Of a stretch of 64,000 bases of DNA, positions 21,424 through 32,639 are shown piece after piece. Numbering within the stretch: position 1 is the stretch's first letter; every line of letters starts with the position of its first letter. The notes below the pieces were generated by a model. That model searched no databases. It saw only the letters and a program-made list of their open reading frames with translations, and was not told where the DNA came from. Both the position numbers and the translations under genes were made by a program. Source of the DNA: Cycas panzhihuaensis (Eukaryota > Cycadophyta). Location of the stretch: assembly GCA_023213395.1 (NCBI GenBank), contig CM041465.1:30635741-30699740 (forward strand). The letters are read 5' to 3'.

Positions 21424-21950
21424 TTTTCCCACTCAATTAAAATGCCTTAGAGGACTGGCCATTATTGTAAAAAACCTAGACATATCAAAAGATATTGTCG
21501 ATTGTTGCAAGTTGATCAGTAGCATAGAGACAATTTGTAGCATGTAGCAGATTAATAAAGTATGGTAGTGCATAATAAAAGGTACAATAATGTATGGTAT
21601 ATAGATTCAGGTGCTTTCAGACACATGACAGGTAGGCTTGCCTAGTTTAGGTACATGTGGGAGTCATGAGGACATGCTGTATCTCTGGGGGCAATAGAAT
21701 ATTAACTGTTAAAGGCCTTGGGGAAGTTCCAATTATAACTCTAGACTGTAATGACTATTATATGGAGGATGTTTCTTACGTGCTCAGATTAAAGAAGAAT
21801 TTGATTTTTGTCAGTCAGATAGAGGCCAATGGGATGAGTGTTCTCTTCAAAGATGGGAAGGCAATTATCAGTGATCTTGGAGGCAAAACAGTCACAAAAG
21901 GAGTAAGGGAAAACTATCTTTATAGGTTCTTAGATATGTTTGTAAACTGA
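21424..21950 (+). pseudogene. Copia-4 zinc knuckle and protease (broken)
   Basis: At 21441-21500 the knuckle reads TGHYCKKPRHIKRYC, a CxxCxxxxHxxxxC motif with the first Cys replaced. At about 21597 YNNVWYIDSGAFRHMTG is the protease active site (DSGA kept). From 21657 an open frame reads RILTVKGLGEVPI, MEDVSYVLRLKKNLIFVSQI and LFKDGKAIISD, the protease end and start of the pre-integrase region. A frameshift separates the active site from this piece. Confidence 0.8.
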
Positions 21951-22960
21951 AGAGTATATTTGACTGCAGGAGTTGCAAATAAAATTCAACTGTGGCATGA
22001 AAGGTCTACATTTCCATGGCCTTTGGTTAATGAAAAAGCTGGATATGGTGCACAGTCTCCCAAAGTTCAGAGCAGGAAATGGCATGTGTGATTCTTGTAT
22101 CAATGGGAAGTAGCATAAGGAAAGATTTTCAAAAGGCAAGGCGACTGAAAAGCTGTGCCTGGTGCACTCAAATATTTGTCCCTTGACAACCACTTCGCTT
22201 GGAGATATAAAATATCTCTTAACCTTCATTGATGATTATTTCAAGAAAATCTAGGTTTATCGTTTAAAGAAAAGGTGTTAGGTGTTTGAGACATTTAAGG
22301 AGTTTAAAGCAAAAGTGGAGAAGGAAAGCGGACAAAGAATCAAGGCATTAAGGTCAAATAATTGGGGAGAATTTATTTCCAAAACCTTTATCCAATTTTG
22401 TAAGGACCATAATTCAAAGCAGTTGTCATCAACCAACTGTCATTAGGACAGGTTAGGTAAGAGTAAAAATAGGTTGTTGATTGAAAAGGCCAAGGTGTTG
22501 ATGAACGCTAAAAATCTCTTAGACATTTTTTGGGTAGAAGCAATTGGTACAATAACTTGACAAACATGAGTATAACTAAAGTAGTATAAGATAGAACACC
22601 TGAAGAAGCATGGTTAGATCGTAAGCCTACAGTTAGCTATGTCAGAATCTTTGGAAGCACAATGTATATGCAGATTTCTAAAGATGAACATGAGAAAGTT
22701 GTTGATAAAAGCTTGAAAGGCTTTTTTGTTGGGTACAATGAAGAGGTGAAAATGTACTAGATATACGAGTTTGCAACCAGAAAGGTTTATACAACTTGGG
22801 AGGTTATCTTTAAGGAATATGACAAACATGTCGCAAAAGTCATCTCCAAAGAGGTTGATAAGTAGGTAATGGATTTGTGTCAAGATCTAAACATTTGGAA
22901 GGTTTAGCAATACAAAGGGAAGTAGATCAAAGAATAAGCTGAATCAAGTTCTTCGAGTTA
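21951..22960 (+). pseudogene. Copia-4 integrase (broken)
   Basis: Pre-integrase zinc region is worn (MKGLHFHGLWLMKKLDMVHSL, CDSCINGK). Core: KLCLVHSNICPLTTTSLGD, YLLTFIDDYFKKI, FKEFKAKVEKESGQRIKALR and SNNWGEFIS (second catalytic Asp changed to Asn). The PQQNGVAER block is largely lost. The C-terminus is clear: EAWLDRKPTVSYVRIFGSTM, SLKGFFVGYNEEVKMY and YTTWEVIFKEYD. An acidic linker (EPKEEEFEEEKIED) follows. RT, which should start here, is absent; the frame runs to the PPT at 23201. Confidence 0.8.
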
Positions 22961-23212
22961 GCAGGTTGTCGAGCCAAAGAGTGAGCCAAAGGAAGAAGAA
23001 TTTGAGGAGGAAAAAATTGAAGACGCTTAGGAGACACAGCCAAAGCCTGAGGTCGTTCCATCTATGAAATTTCCTAAATGGTACATGAAGACCATTGAGC
23101 AAGCTCAGTTGTCCGAGATAAAAGGGAAAACGGAAATCAAAGATGAGGCCTAATACTTTGCCAACCGGCTAGCCTGATAAATTCAGTTGGTCATATGAAC
23201 ATTAAAGGGGAG

Positions 23213-23578
23213 TGTTGGAATTAATGTTCATATGAGGACAAAATGGTGTGAGGACGAATTGATGCGTGAGTCATTGGTAGTTACTAAAGTCTTAAATAGA
23301 CTTGTAACATGTGTCATGGTAGTTATTAGAGTCCTAAATGGGGTTATGACAAGCATTAGTCAGTTATGAAATCTCATTGGGGCTGTTATTGAATCAAAGT
23401 GTATATTAAGATGTACCATATGTGATGTATGTACAATGGAGAGGTCATTTTGAATGAATGAAATTCAAGATTCTAGGTAGACCAATTCTATCTAGTACTC
23501 TCTTGTCTTTCTAATGCATAGATGTGTCATTGTCAAGTGTTTGTTTATTAGTTCCATATTCCATCCTTAAAACTCACA
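23213..23578 (+). repeat. Copia-4 3' LTR (366 bp)
   Basis: Starts TGTTGGAATTAATG behind attaaaggggag and ends ctTAAAACTCACA. Flanked on the right by gypsy-type text (tgctcaaccc). Confidence 0.85.
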
Positions 23579-23966
23579 TGCTCAACCCTTTATGTTGATC
23601 TGGGATAGATGTTGGGGTAAAATCTAGTACCTGGGAGATTTTGGACAATGGAAACATAGGAATGCATGCTTATCCTACCCTAAGGAATGTAAGAATGCAT
23701 CAACAAAGGGACGTACAATGGAGCACATGCTAGAAAATAGTGGAAAGGCCAAAACAGAGCTCTTGGGGAACGCATGATAGGTTGCATTTCAGAATGGAAT
23801 GTGACAGTTCAGAATGCGTACTCGAATCAAAGTTGTACATTCCAAAGGTGTTGATGTCATCCTTAGTGATATGTTTGTACGGATAAAAAAAGATGTTAAG
23901 AGGCAAAATTAATATGTATTGAGTGAAAAGGTGTAATTTGTCATAAAAGGGTATGGTTGTGAAGCG
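23579..23966 (+). mobile_element. Ty3/gypsy 3' end fragment related to Gypsy-A
   Basis: tgctcaaccctttatgttgatctg and the following TGTTGGGGTAAAATC (LTR start at 23610) match 12495-12540 of Gypsy-A; later shared words are gcatgcttatcctac and agctcttggggaacg. After about 357 bases the LTR is cut by the 5' LTR of Copia-5. Confidence 0.78.
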
Positions 23967-24270
23967 TGTTAATGCTACCAAGTCATTATATTAGTTTATT
24001 TTCCTAAAAGGGATCTTAAGTGAACTTTGAATTAAATCACTTAAGTGAAATACACATTTATGTGCATTACATATAATTTCATTTCATTAGGACAAACCCT
24101 AACCCTGATAATCTCACTCAATAATATAAAGTGAGATCTCAATGGAGAAATTATAATTATTCACCTCCTTCTTGAGAGTCTCTCTATTTTTCTCCCATTC
24201 TCTTGTGCTCCATTCTTTTTGCCATTGTGATAGTGCTTAGAGAGAGGCTAGAACCTCACACCCCCTTTCA
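23967..24270 (+). repeat. Copia-5 5' LTR (304 bp)
   Basis: Begins TGTTAATGCTACC where the gypsy homology breaks and ends ccccctttca; two bases on comes the PBS tggtatcagagtc (24273-24285), the initiator-tRNA-Met type. Confidence 0.75.
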
Positions 24271-24287
24271 TGTGGTATCAGAGTCAC

Positions 24288-26281
24288 AAGTGCTTCTCCT
24301 CCGCAGTTCACTAGCAAGGAGCCAAAACCTGCTCAAATCAAAGGATTGAAAAGGCTCAAGGATCAAATCCTTGGAGCCATATTTTTCGTCATTTTCTCCC
24401 CATATGCTACCCAAAATTTTCGCAACATTTGTAAAGATTTCAAGGGGGTATGCCAGCGAATTTTTACCAAACAATGTAGAACACAAAATAAAGGTGAAGA
24501 AGCGAAGTTCTACTACTTGCCACAGTGTAGCAGAAGCCTAAGGTTGTCCGTATAGTTGACCATACAGATTGTACGACCGTCTGTACAGTGTATGACCTAC
24601 AATTTTCAAAGTGCTTGGATTATCACAAAATTTGACAGGGAAGTGCGCCTTGGCGTCCTAATCATCTTTTCCTTCTGCGGCATAGCAAGATTCTGCTTTC
24701 TTTGGCATAGATCTGAGAAAAAACAATGTACGGCCTAAAATTTTCAAAGTGCTTGGATCGTCACAAAATCTGATAAGGAGGTGTGCCCCGGCCCCCTCAT
24801 CATATTTTCCTTTTGTGGCATTGCAAGATTTTGCTTTGTTTGGCATAGATTTGAGAAAAACATGCTACAACCCAAATTTACCTTTTTTTTTGAGATTTCT
24901 TCAAAAATCTCGAGTTTCAGAGCCTGAAACTGGTTGGATTTGGACCGATTTTTTGCTAGGAATCCAACGAGTCTGATTTCATTCAAATCTAACAAGCAGT
25001 TTGGAAGATACAAGTAAAAATTTGAATTAGCCCCTATGTGAAGCCCGCACATTTGTAAGGCATTTTGGCACTTTTTTTGAAGTTTTTCGTGAATTCGAGA
25101 ACAGATCAGAGCACCCATTTGCCTGATCTACTAGTAGGAAAAAAGAAAAATATTAATTGTACAACCATATGACCATGTGGACTGATAGGAGGTCGCATGG
25201 CTTGACAACAAAAAAATTTCAAAAAAGAAAAAAAGGGGAGGGATAAATACAAAATTTAAAATTGCAAAAGTGAAGGGTACACCTGGATTGGATGCCCTCA
25301 CCTCACTTTTTAGCACTCTAAATCACTCCAAGCAAGCACTCAATTTCATTTCAGTTTTAGTTTCATGTGGTGTACAATCGTCAATATTTTCACTTTTCCC
25401 TAAAAGGAACGCATCACGATCATTTTATTTCGCCATCTTGTGCTTGTTCACATACTCGCCAAGGTTGTGATACCTTGGTTGGCAGAATACTGTGCCATAA
25501 AAGAGGTGTGGCTTTCAAGGTGGGTCTAGACTTAACCAAAATATTGATTAGGCTTAGTTAACCATACTATCGTGCCTTAATCAGGGATCATCCCGATAAC
25601 CAACTAGGAAAACTGAAACTTTAATACAAGATTAAAATATACCTGGTCTAATATCCGTCATAGCCATGGGTATGCATGTACCGCTTGACTCTTCAGGGGA
25701 GGTATATAGTGTCTCAGTGGTAAATTGGGTGAGGATTGTGAGTACTTGGGCTCCACTGTGACTTGGATTTCATCACCAAGCACAATTGCGTGTATCATGG
25801 GTGAAGGCCAACTTAGTTATACTAGAAGCCTAGGCATCTCTTCAGCAATCTCAACTACACTTTGGACACAAGTTAGAGGTTACTGGGTTAAATAGACATC
25901 CTACACTTGAGTTTTAAAGTTGCGTGCACCCATCGATGTCAACTTCCACATTGGCCTACAATCTTGTATATTGATCACTGTCACATTTGTATATAGTGAT
26001 CCATGGTGCCTCCACATCATCATAGTTCTACAATCCTGCTGTTACAGGTTACTTTGCCACAAGTGTTGGTGGCCATTTTCATCATATATTGCTTCTAAAA
26101 AAAAATCCAATTGCCAGGTTATCTGTCACAAGTGTTGGTGACTCTCTTCCATTCTCACTTCTTTCTTCCTTCTGCTAAATTGCTTTATCTTTTAAAACCC
26201 CATTGTAAAAAGTGATTGGCCATTTGTTGCCAACACTCTCACAATCTCATCTTTTTCATCTCTTTCCTCAAAAGAGACAAT
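24288..26281 (+). other. Copia-5 leader with a 138-bp tandem duplication
   Basis: Two-kilobase leader without recognisable coding function. A unit beginning aattttcaaagtgcttgg at 24601 is repeated from 24739, so period 138; copies extend to about 24876 and share cataatctt-ttcctt, gcaagatt-tgcttt and ggcatagat-tgagaaaaa with moderate divergence. A later word cacaagtgttggtg occurs twice (26057 and 26128). The open frames here are short and unlike known proteins. Confidence 0.6.
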
Positions 26282-27416
26282 GTCTTCTTAGTTCAAACAA
26301 AATGTGAATTGCATCCTCAAGGGTAAAGAGAATTGGGATATGTGATATATTGGTATGAGGAATGTTGCAAAGTATGAAGGCCTTTGGAGAGACCACTTGC
26401 ACCTTACACCTATTGTCATAGCAACTGATGCTTCTAGAGAAATCACTACTTCTGGAGGAACACCTCCTACTGCTCCTGCCGATGTTGCAAGAAAATGACA
26501 ATGGGAACTTGATGACGACAAGATTCGTGCAGGAATTCTATTTGTCACAAACTATTCCTTGCACAATCTGATCGATGAAGTTGTTCATGATATTGCCTGG
26601 AAGGTTCTTGAAGTTCTCAAGAAGAACTTTGATACAAAATCAGACCTCGAATTTGTTCATCTAGTGCTGAAGATGAATAAGCTCAAAATGTAGAAGGGAC
26701 GTGCACATGAGACCATTAATATCCTTTGACCAATAAAACAAGGCATTGATAAGGACTTCAAAACCCAATACATCACTTGGGTATTTTTAATACAATCTTG
26801 TCTCCATATCCCTGATTATAAGAATCTGCTTGGTAGTCTTCAATGGAGTGGCATGTTGAAGAAATTGAACTTTGAAGCACTTGCTAACAAGTTCATAGAA
26901 TTTGATAAGACCTTCTACACAAACTTCTCCACTGCTTCAAATCCGACTCAAGATATAGCTTTCGAAGTGGAGGAAGATGTTTGTTAGACTAGAAATCAAG
27001 GTCCCTTTTGCGGAGGAGGCAATTCCCACGGCAAAGGCAAAAGCAAATAGCAAAGACAACGTCCTCAGGGTCAACAGAATCCCTAGTATCAACAACGACA
27101 GTTTCAAGGCCAAGGCCCAAGCAATTACAATGGACAACAATCCAACAACAATCAAAGATAGTCTGGATAGCCCAGTACCTCATATTGCACTGGAAACTCA
27201 ACAACTGTGTGCTAGTGGTGTCACAAAAAAGGACACCTTGCTAAGAAATGCAGAACCTCTGCTTACAAGCTGCCACAAAATCAACAACGTCATGAAGCCC
27301 ACAATGTTGATGATACTTGTGAAGATGTTTTTGGCAGAACCTAATTTGTATAGGCATACATACAAAGAACTGGGGCAACATCATCAAGCAACACTGTTGA
27401 CAAATTGAAGATGTAT
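26282..27416 (+). pseudogene. Copia-5 gag (broken)
   Basis: Capsid/nucleocapsid. Likely start ATG 26280. Then KYEGLWRDHLHLTP, DDDKIRAGILFVTNYSLHNL, AWKVLEVLKKNFDTKSDLEF and LKKLNFEALANKFIEFDKTF. A Gln/Asn-rich region precedes the zinc knuckle CHKKGHLAKKC near 27218, where a stop replaces one residue between the first two cysteines. Five or more in-frame stops in total. Confidence 0.8.
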
Positions 27417-27479
27417 ATTGAGGCACATTGCAACTATGCTACTTGTGAATCCAATTCACCTTTGCCTCCGCCACTTGGA

Positions 27480-27925
27480 GTTGCAAATAGTGCCACCTCA
27501 AATACGTCTTCATGGATAATGGATATTGAAGCCACGTAGCACCTAGCCTACCACCGCCACTTCTTTCATAATTTTGACTCCAATGTTTGTGGTGTTGTAT
27601 ATATGGTTGACAAGTCTTCTTAGACTGTCGAAGGAATTGGAACAATACGCTCGAAACTTCCAGGCCTACTCGATTTCACCCTTGTTAGCGTTTTGTATAT
27701 TCCTACTTTGAAACAAAACCTAGTCTCCTTGTCCATGCTCATCTCCCGTGGATTTGATCCAAGTATCACTGCCACCAGCCAGACTCTGTGTCATTCACCC
27801 TCCATCCAATGTTGTGGTCATGACCGAAATACTTGATGGAAAACGTTTCCACGTATCTAGCTGACCATCCTTTGAAGGCATTGTTGCCAATGAAGACTTT
27901 ACTTTCAATGCTACCCTGACTCTAC
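27480..27925 (+). pseudogene. Copia-5 protease (broken)
   Basis: Active site reads SSWIMDIEAT (usually WILDSGAT): Asp kept but Ser-Gly lost, so inactive. HFFHNFDSNVCGVVYMVDKS and VEGIGTIRSKLPGLLDFTLV and LYIPTLKQNLVSLSMLISRG are typical of the copia protease end. Confidence 0.78.
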
Positions 27926-28870
27926 AAAAGCTGTCACAAGAAGCTCTTTGGCACACTCGCATGGGCCACGTCAAAATTGACTACCTAAGAGACCTACATG
28001 CCACCATCCTTGGTATGCCTAAACTCTCCTCAAAACTCTTCAAATGTGAAGCCTATATCATTGCAAAATCTCAAAGACCACCCCTTACAAAGAGTCAGTA
28101 GAAATTAAGCCAGCCTTTGTAATTAGCCCACTTAGATGTATGCAAACCTATGCCTATACCCTATCTTAAAAGAAAGTGGTATTACATTACTTCCGTTGAT
28201 GATTTTAGCAAGAAAGTATGGGTGACTTTTCTAGAAAAGAAAGATGAAGCTTTTTCTGTTTTTCAAGCTTTCAAGGCCCGTATGGAGAAAGAATCGGGTT
28301 TCAAAATTAAATGTCTCAGCATAGATAATGGTGGGAAGTACATGTCCAATGAATATGAAACTTACTTGCGCCACCATGGGATAAAGCATCAAACAATAAT
28401 TGCAGGTACACCCCAACAAAATAAAGTTGCTGAGCGCATGAACTGGACAATCATGAACATGGCTCGTGTTATGCTAGGGTACAAAAATGTGCTTGCTTAT
28501 CTTTGGGCCCAAGCAATCTAGACAGTTGTGTACTGCATCAACATTGTTAGTCCCTCAAAGCTCCAACCCTTACCAAATGAAAAGTGGTTTGGACAGCCCC
28601 CCATTGTCTCTCACTTTAAAATTTTTGGCTCTACATGTTATGTTCACATTCTTGAAGAACATAGGAACAAGCTATAGGAGCGAGCATTAAAATGCATCTT
28701 TGTCAGGCACCCTATGTACAAGAAAGGGTACAAGGTCTTTATACCTTCACAATGCCAAATCATTATCACATGAGACGACATGTTTGCAGAGACTGAGGAT
28801 CAACAACTTATACTTGATTTTCGCACACCTTTGCACCAATTCAATGATGCAACAAAATTTGATGTATAAA
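27926..28870 (+). pseudogene. Copia-5 integrase (broken)
   Basis: Zinc region ALWHTRMGHV ... CEAYIIAKSQRPP (second Cys pair damaged), then a clean piece 28150-28521 with YYITSVDDFSKKVWVTFLEK, IKCLSIDNGGKYMSNEYETY and TPQQNKVAERMN, which keeps the D, D and E of the catalytic core. After a stop at 28519: FGQPPIVSHFKIFGSTCYVH, KCIFVRHPMYKKGYKVF and IIT-DDMFAE. C-terminal linker follows. Confidence 0.85.
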
Positions 28871-29198
28871 TTCCAAAATGTTTTGGGGGGCGCAGGGAGG
28901 AGATGCTCAGCAATTGCTCAAAATTTTGGAATTTGACAATGGAGCCCTCAATACGGAGGATACAAGTTGTGACTCCCAACCAATGTGTGAACATCCAACA
29001 CCATCGTTTAAGAATAATCAAGTCGACAAAGGCAAAGTTGTAGTAGATGGGGCATCATCTCCAGCATCGTCAACTTCCTCTGTCCCAAATATACAAAATG
29101 ATCCTTTTCAGGATCAAAATGAAGACCAAGAGGTTGTGGAAATGAGAACCTTATTCTCGACTCGAGCCATTCATGAAGCCTACCAGCTATAAAAAGAC

Positions 29199-30200
29199 TT
29201 GCGACTAGATGAGGCAGGCAAAACTGGCACTAGAAGTGCCCTTAGAGCTAGAGTGCATGAATCACTCCTTATAGAGCATGAACCTAAAGAACTACACCTT
29301 GCTTTGAATGAAGAGTCCCTTATGTACCAAGAAGCTATAAAGCATACAGTTTGGCAGAACACTATGAATGAAGAGCACCAATCTCTTATGCAAAATGGTA
29401 CATGGGAGCTCATCGATCTACCATGTGGGAGAAAGGTAGTTTGAAACAAATGGGTGTACGAAAACAAGTACAAATGAGATGGCACCCTAGACAAACACAA
29501 GGCGAGGTTAGTAGCAAAGGGCTTCACACAAAAAGAAGGCATTAACTACACTGAAGTGTATGCACCTACAACCAAGTGGCCCACAATCAAAACTCTTGTG
29601 GCTTTGGCAGTTCAGAAAGGCTAGAAAATCCACCAGCTAGATGTAAAGACTGCTTTTCTCAATGGGGACCTTGCAGAGGAAATATACATAGCACAACTAG
29701 AAGGATTTGAAACCGCTGGACAAGAGCAGAAGGCGTGCAGGCTCAGGAAGTCTCTATGGATTGAGACAAGCTCCTCGTGCTTGGTTTAGCAAGCTATCCG
29801 AACAGATGAGATAGCTTGGATACAAAGTGTGTGACTATCAAGACATTGATGCAACTTTGTTCATCAAATGGACTAAAGATAGAGTCATATACCTCATAAT
29901 CTTTGTGGACAACATGCTCATAATAGGTAATAGTGAGTAGGAAATCAAAACGTTGAAAAAGGAACTCGCAAAAATGTTTGAAATATCTAACTTTGGATTG
30001 ATGAGATACTACTTAGGAATTGAAGTGACTCAAACAAATGGTAAAATCTTTCTCAGCAAAGAAAAATACGTCAATGATCTTCTAGCAAAATTTAGGCTTG
30101 AAGATGCATGGATTGTGTCTATATCGATGGAACCAAATATGAAGCTTACGGTAGAAGATGACACCCAGGAGGCAGATGCAACACTCTATAAATAGCTAGT
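29199..30200 (+). pseudogene. Copia-5 reverse transcriptase (broken, FVDN active site)
   Basis: Lead-in MNEEHQSLMQNGTWELIDL, then NKWVYENKYK, HKARLVAKGFTQKEGINYTE, HQLDVKTAFLNGDLAEEIY, RKSLYGLRQAPRAWFSKLSE. The catalytic box reads IIFVDNMLIIGN (usual YVDD; second Asp changed to Asn) near 29908. FEISNFGLMRYYLGIEVTQ and EPNMKLTVEDD close the domain. Stops at 29440, 29620, 29790 and 30195. Confidence 0.85.
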
Positions 30201-30802
30201 TGGTAGCCTCATCTATGTTATCAATACTGAGCCTAATATTGCTTATGCACTGGGGATTTTGGCCAGATTCATGACAAATCCTAAGGAAAGTCACTGACAG
30301 GCGGTAATACGAGTGTTAAAGTACCTAAAGGCGACTAGCAAATATGGCATGTTGTATGAATGCAATGAAGAATCTAAACTTACTGAATAGACAGACTCCT
30401 ATTTTGCCAGAGATAAAAAAAACTGGTAGATCTGCGTTCGGGTACATGACGTTTCTTGGCACAACACCGATTTCTTGGAGATCAAAACGACAAAAGATTG
30501 TAACTGATTCAATTGTAGAAGTCGAATACATTGTTGTGTCGGAGACCAGTAAAGAGGTGATATGGCGTAGGAAACTACTGCATGTTTTGGATATCACCGA
30601 GACGAGTCCTACCATCTTACGTGTGGACAATCAATCTGCAATCCACGGGGCAAAGAATCTTGTTTTTCATGATTGTACCAAGCATATCAGTACAAAGGTC
30701 CACAGGATTAGAGAACATGTTCACGATGCCACAATTCAATTGGGACATTGCCCCACAACAGACCAAATTGCAGATATCTCCACCAAACAGCGCATAAGGT
30801 GA
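30201..30802 (+). pseudogene. Copia-5 RNase H (broken)
   Basis: VGSLIYVINTEPNIAYALGI and VLKYLKATSKYG precede the domain. After a frameshift the open frame ending at 30802 reads FLGTTPISWRSKRQKIVTDS, EVIWRRKLLHVLD, LRVDNQSAIHGAKNLVFHD, KHISTKVHRIREHVH and TDQIADISTKQRI (the DILTKPL end). Confidence 0.85.
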
Positions 30803-31029
30803 AGTTTAAATAGTTTTGACAGTAGCTAGGCTTAAGGGCCTCCATCTCCACTTGACATTAGGAGATGGCATAGGTACATCATGCTAATGCAATGCATTGG
30901 CTAGTCTCTACTCTATCCCATTTGTGAAAACCTCTTATGAGTGCGAAAGGATAATGGTTCTTCTAGTTTTGGAAAATCGAAATATGTTAAAACCCAAAAG
31001 GTAATGCGGGGTGACCAAACAGTATATGG
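30803..31029. other. Junction between Copia-5 and Copia-6
   Basis: Short non-coding stretch. Text such as ctccatctccacttgacattagg is expected behind a copia pol; no LTR of either element is complete here. The exact breakpoint cannot be set. Confidence 0.4.
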
Positions 31030-31523
31030 AGACTCAGGCTCTGTAGAAGATAGTGCCACTGTCTGTTGCTTCTTCGACTGCCACAAAATAAATCCATTAC
31101 CAACACCAAACAGGTATCCAACAGTGGACTTCTGATTGTCAAGTCTCCTCCCTAATCAACATCCATGTAGCCATGCAATCTTATCTCTTCACCTCGACGG
31201 TATTTGAGACCAAGATTAATTTTTCCCTTCAAATACTTCATAATCCATTTCGCTGCAACCAAATGAAGCTCCTAAGGATTCTGCATGTAGCGGGAAACCA
31301 ATCTGACAACTATTGCGATATCAGGCCTGGTATGAGTCAAATAAATTAGACTCCCTACCAATTGGCAATATTTTGTGCCATCTACAAAGGGTTTGGCCAT
31401 ATCCTTTTGCAACTTTGCGCCTTTTACATATGGTGTTGCAACTGGTTTGCAATTCTACATTCCAAATTTCTCCAGCAATTTCTTCACACACTGAGACTGC
31501 AACAGCACGATCTTGTCATCCAT
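31030..31523 (-). pseudogene. Copia-6 RNase H (truncated)
   Basis: Minus-strand text includes a KST-GYLFGVGNGFI segment and WQSKKQQTVALSSTE (31040-31100), the RNase H STEAE block. The downstream part and the DILTKPL end are missing, marking the truncation. Earlier text LVGSLIYLTHTRPDIA-like is broken across frames. Confidence 0.7.
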
Positions 31524-32250
31524 CTAACTGATTTGAATGCCCAAGAAGTAGTGAAGTCTCCAGAGGTCTATCACGTCAAATGAAGCTTCCAAATTGGATT
31601 TGACTTTAGCAATAGCCTTGCCACAGTTACCACCGATGATGAAATCATCCACATACACCACGCAAGCAACCATTGAAGTCCCTTTTCTCTTCACATACAG
31701 GGTCAGGTCGAGTTCTGAAATCTCGAAACCTTCAACTTTCAACTTAGCATCCATCTTTTTATACCAAGCATAAGGTGCTTGTTTTAGGCCATAGATTGAC
31801 TTTTTCAAATGGCAAACAAGATGCTCCTAGCCATTGTTAACAAATCCCAGACGTTGTGACATATATATCTCCTCCTTTAGATCTCCATTAAGGAACGCAG
31901 ACTGAATGTCCAACTGGTGTAACTCCCAACCATAAGCAACTGCTAAGGAAATGAGCAATCAGACCATTGTCATTCTGGAGACTGGTGCAAATGTCTCCTC
32001 ATAGTCAATTCCTTCTTTTTGCTTGAATCCCTATGCAACAAGTCTGGCCTTGTATTTGTCCACCTCTCGATTGGAGCAGAACTTCAACTTATAGACCCAC
32101 TTTCATCCAACAAGGTTCTTCGTCGGAGGGAGTGGAACCAAATCCCACGTATCGTTCTTCAGTAGAGAACTATACTCCTCCTCCATTGTAGCTCTGCAAC
32201 GCAGATCTCCTTTTGCTTCATCGAACGAATTAGGATCACTGGAGTCCTTG
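31524..32250 (-). pseudogene. Copia-6 reverse transcriptase (broken)
   Basis: Lead-in ATMEEEYSSLLKNDTWDLVP, then after a stop KWVYKLKF-like and KARLVA-G text, and from 31808 KKSIYGLKQAPYAWYKKMDA, VACVVYVDDFIIGGN with the YVDD box intact, and FDVIDLWRLHYFLGIQIS. Stops lie in the first half (32080-31810). Confidence 0.83.
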
Positions 32251-32615
32251 GTGTCTACCAACAGAGTTTGATTGACATGTTGACTTCTTGTTCTTCGATC
32301 ATCAATTAAGGTATGCATTGCCACACCGGAATCTTTGAGATTCTTCCTTGCCCATAAGGGTATTGAAGGAGATACTTCATCTCGCGATGGCTCCTCACTA
32401 TTACTCGTCCCACTTGGTCCTGCTTCCTCAGGTATTCCAGCGATTGACTCATCGTCCTCTTCGCTTGATGAATCTGGGAATGGTAAAAGGCTCCTTTGAT
32501 GATCTGTCAGCATGATATGTTGACAACTCATCAAATTTACATCCCAACTAACCACAATCTTCTCTCCCTGTGGATCCCATAGTCCGTAGGCTTTATTCTC
32601 AGTGCAATACCCCAT
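32103..32615 (-). pseudogene. Copia-6 integrase C-terminus and acidic linker
   Basis: Continuous 170-codon frame from the integrase C-terminal KAYGLWDPQGEKIVVSWDV through a Ser/Glu-rich linker (DSSSEEDDESIAGIPEEAGP) to the RT lead-in. Typical of Tork-like copia elements, where this linker is variable. Confidence 0.75.
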
Positions 32616-32639
32616 AAATATGCACTTCAGACTCTTTCA

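Larger units (their letters stand above)
19026..23578 (+). mobile_element. Copia-4: internally deleted Ty1/copia element with a captured gene fragment
   Basis: Bounded by two similar LTRs of about 365 bp, with PBS after the first and PPT (attaaaggggag, 23201-23212) before the second. Order: LTR, PBS, class-3 lipase-like fragment, long unrecognised leader, zinc knuckle, protease, integrase, PPT, LTR. RT and RNase H are absent: integrase C-terminal text runs straight into the PPT. It therefore cannot have moved on its own in its present form. Many stops outside the lipase-like piece. Confidence 0.82.
23967..30930 (+). mobile_element. Copia-5: Ty1/copia element with 5' LTR, full pol, 3' end lost
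   Basis: LTR, PBS, 2-kb leader, gag, protease, integrase, RT and RNase H are all present on the plus strand. No 3' LTR matching 23967-24270 is found; sequence after 30803 is short and merges with Copia-6 (minus strand) around 30.9-31.03 kb. Many stops. It sits inside a gypsy LTR fragment. Confidence 0.85.

Noticed and set aside
24570-24594. Imperfect inverted repeat catacagattgtac / gtacagtgtatg
   Set aside because: Short and imperfect; in leader DNA, no independent evidence of function.
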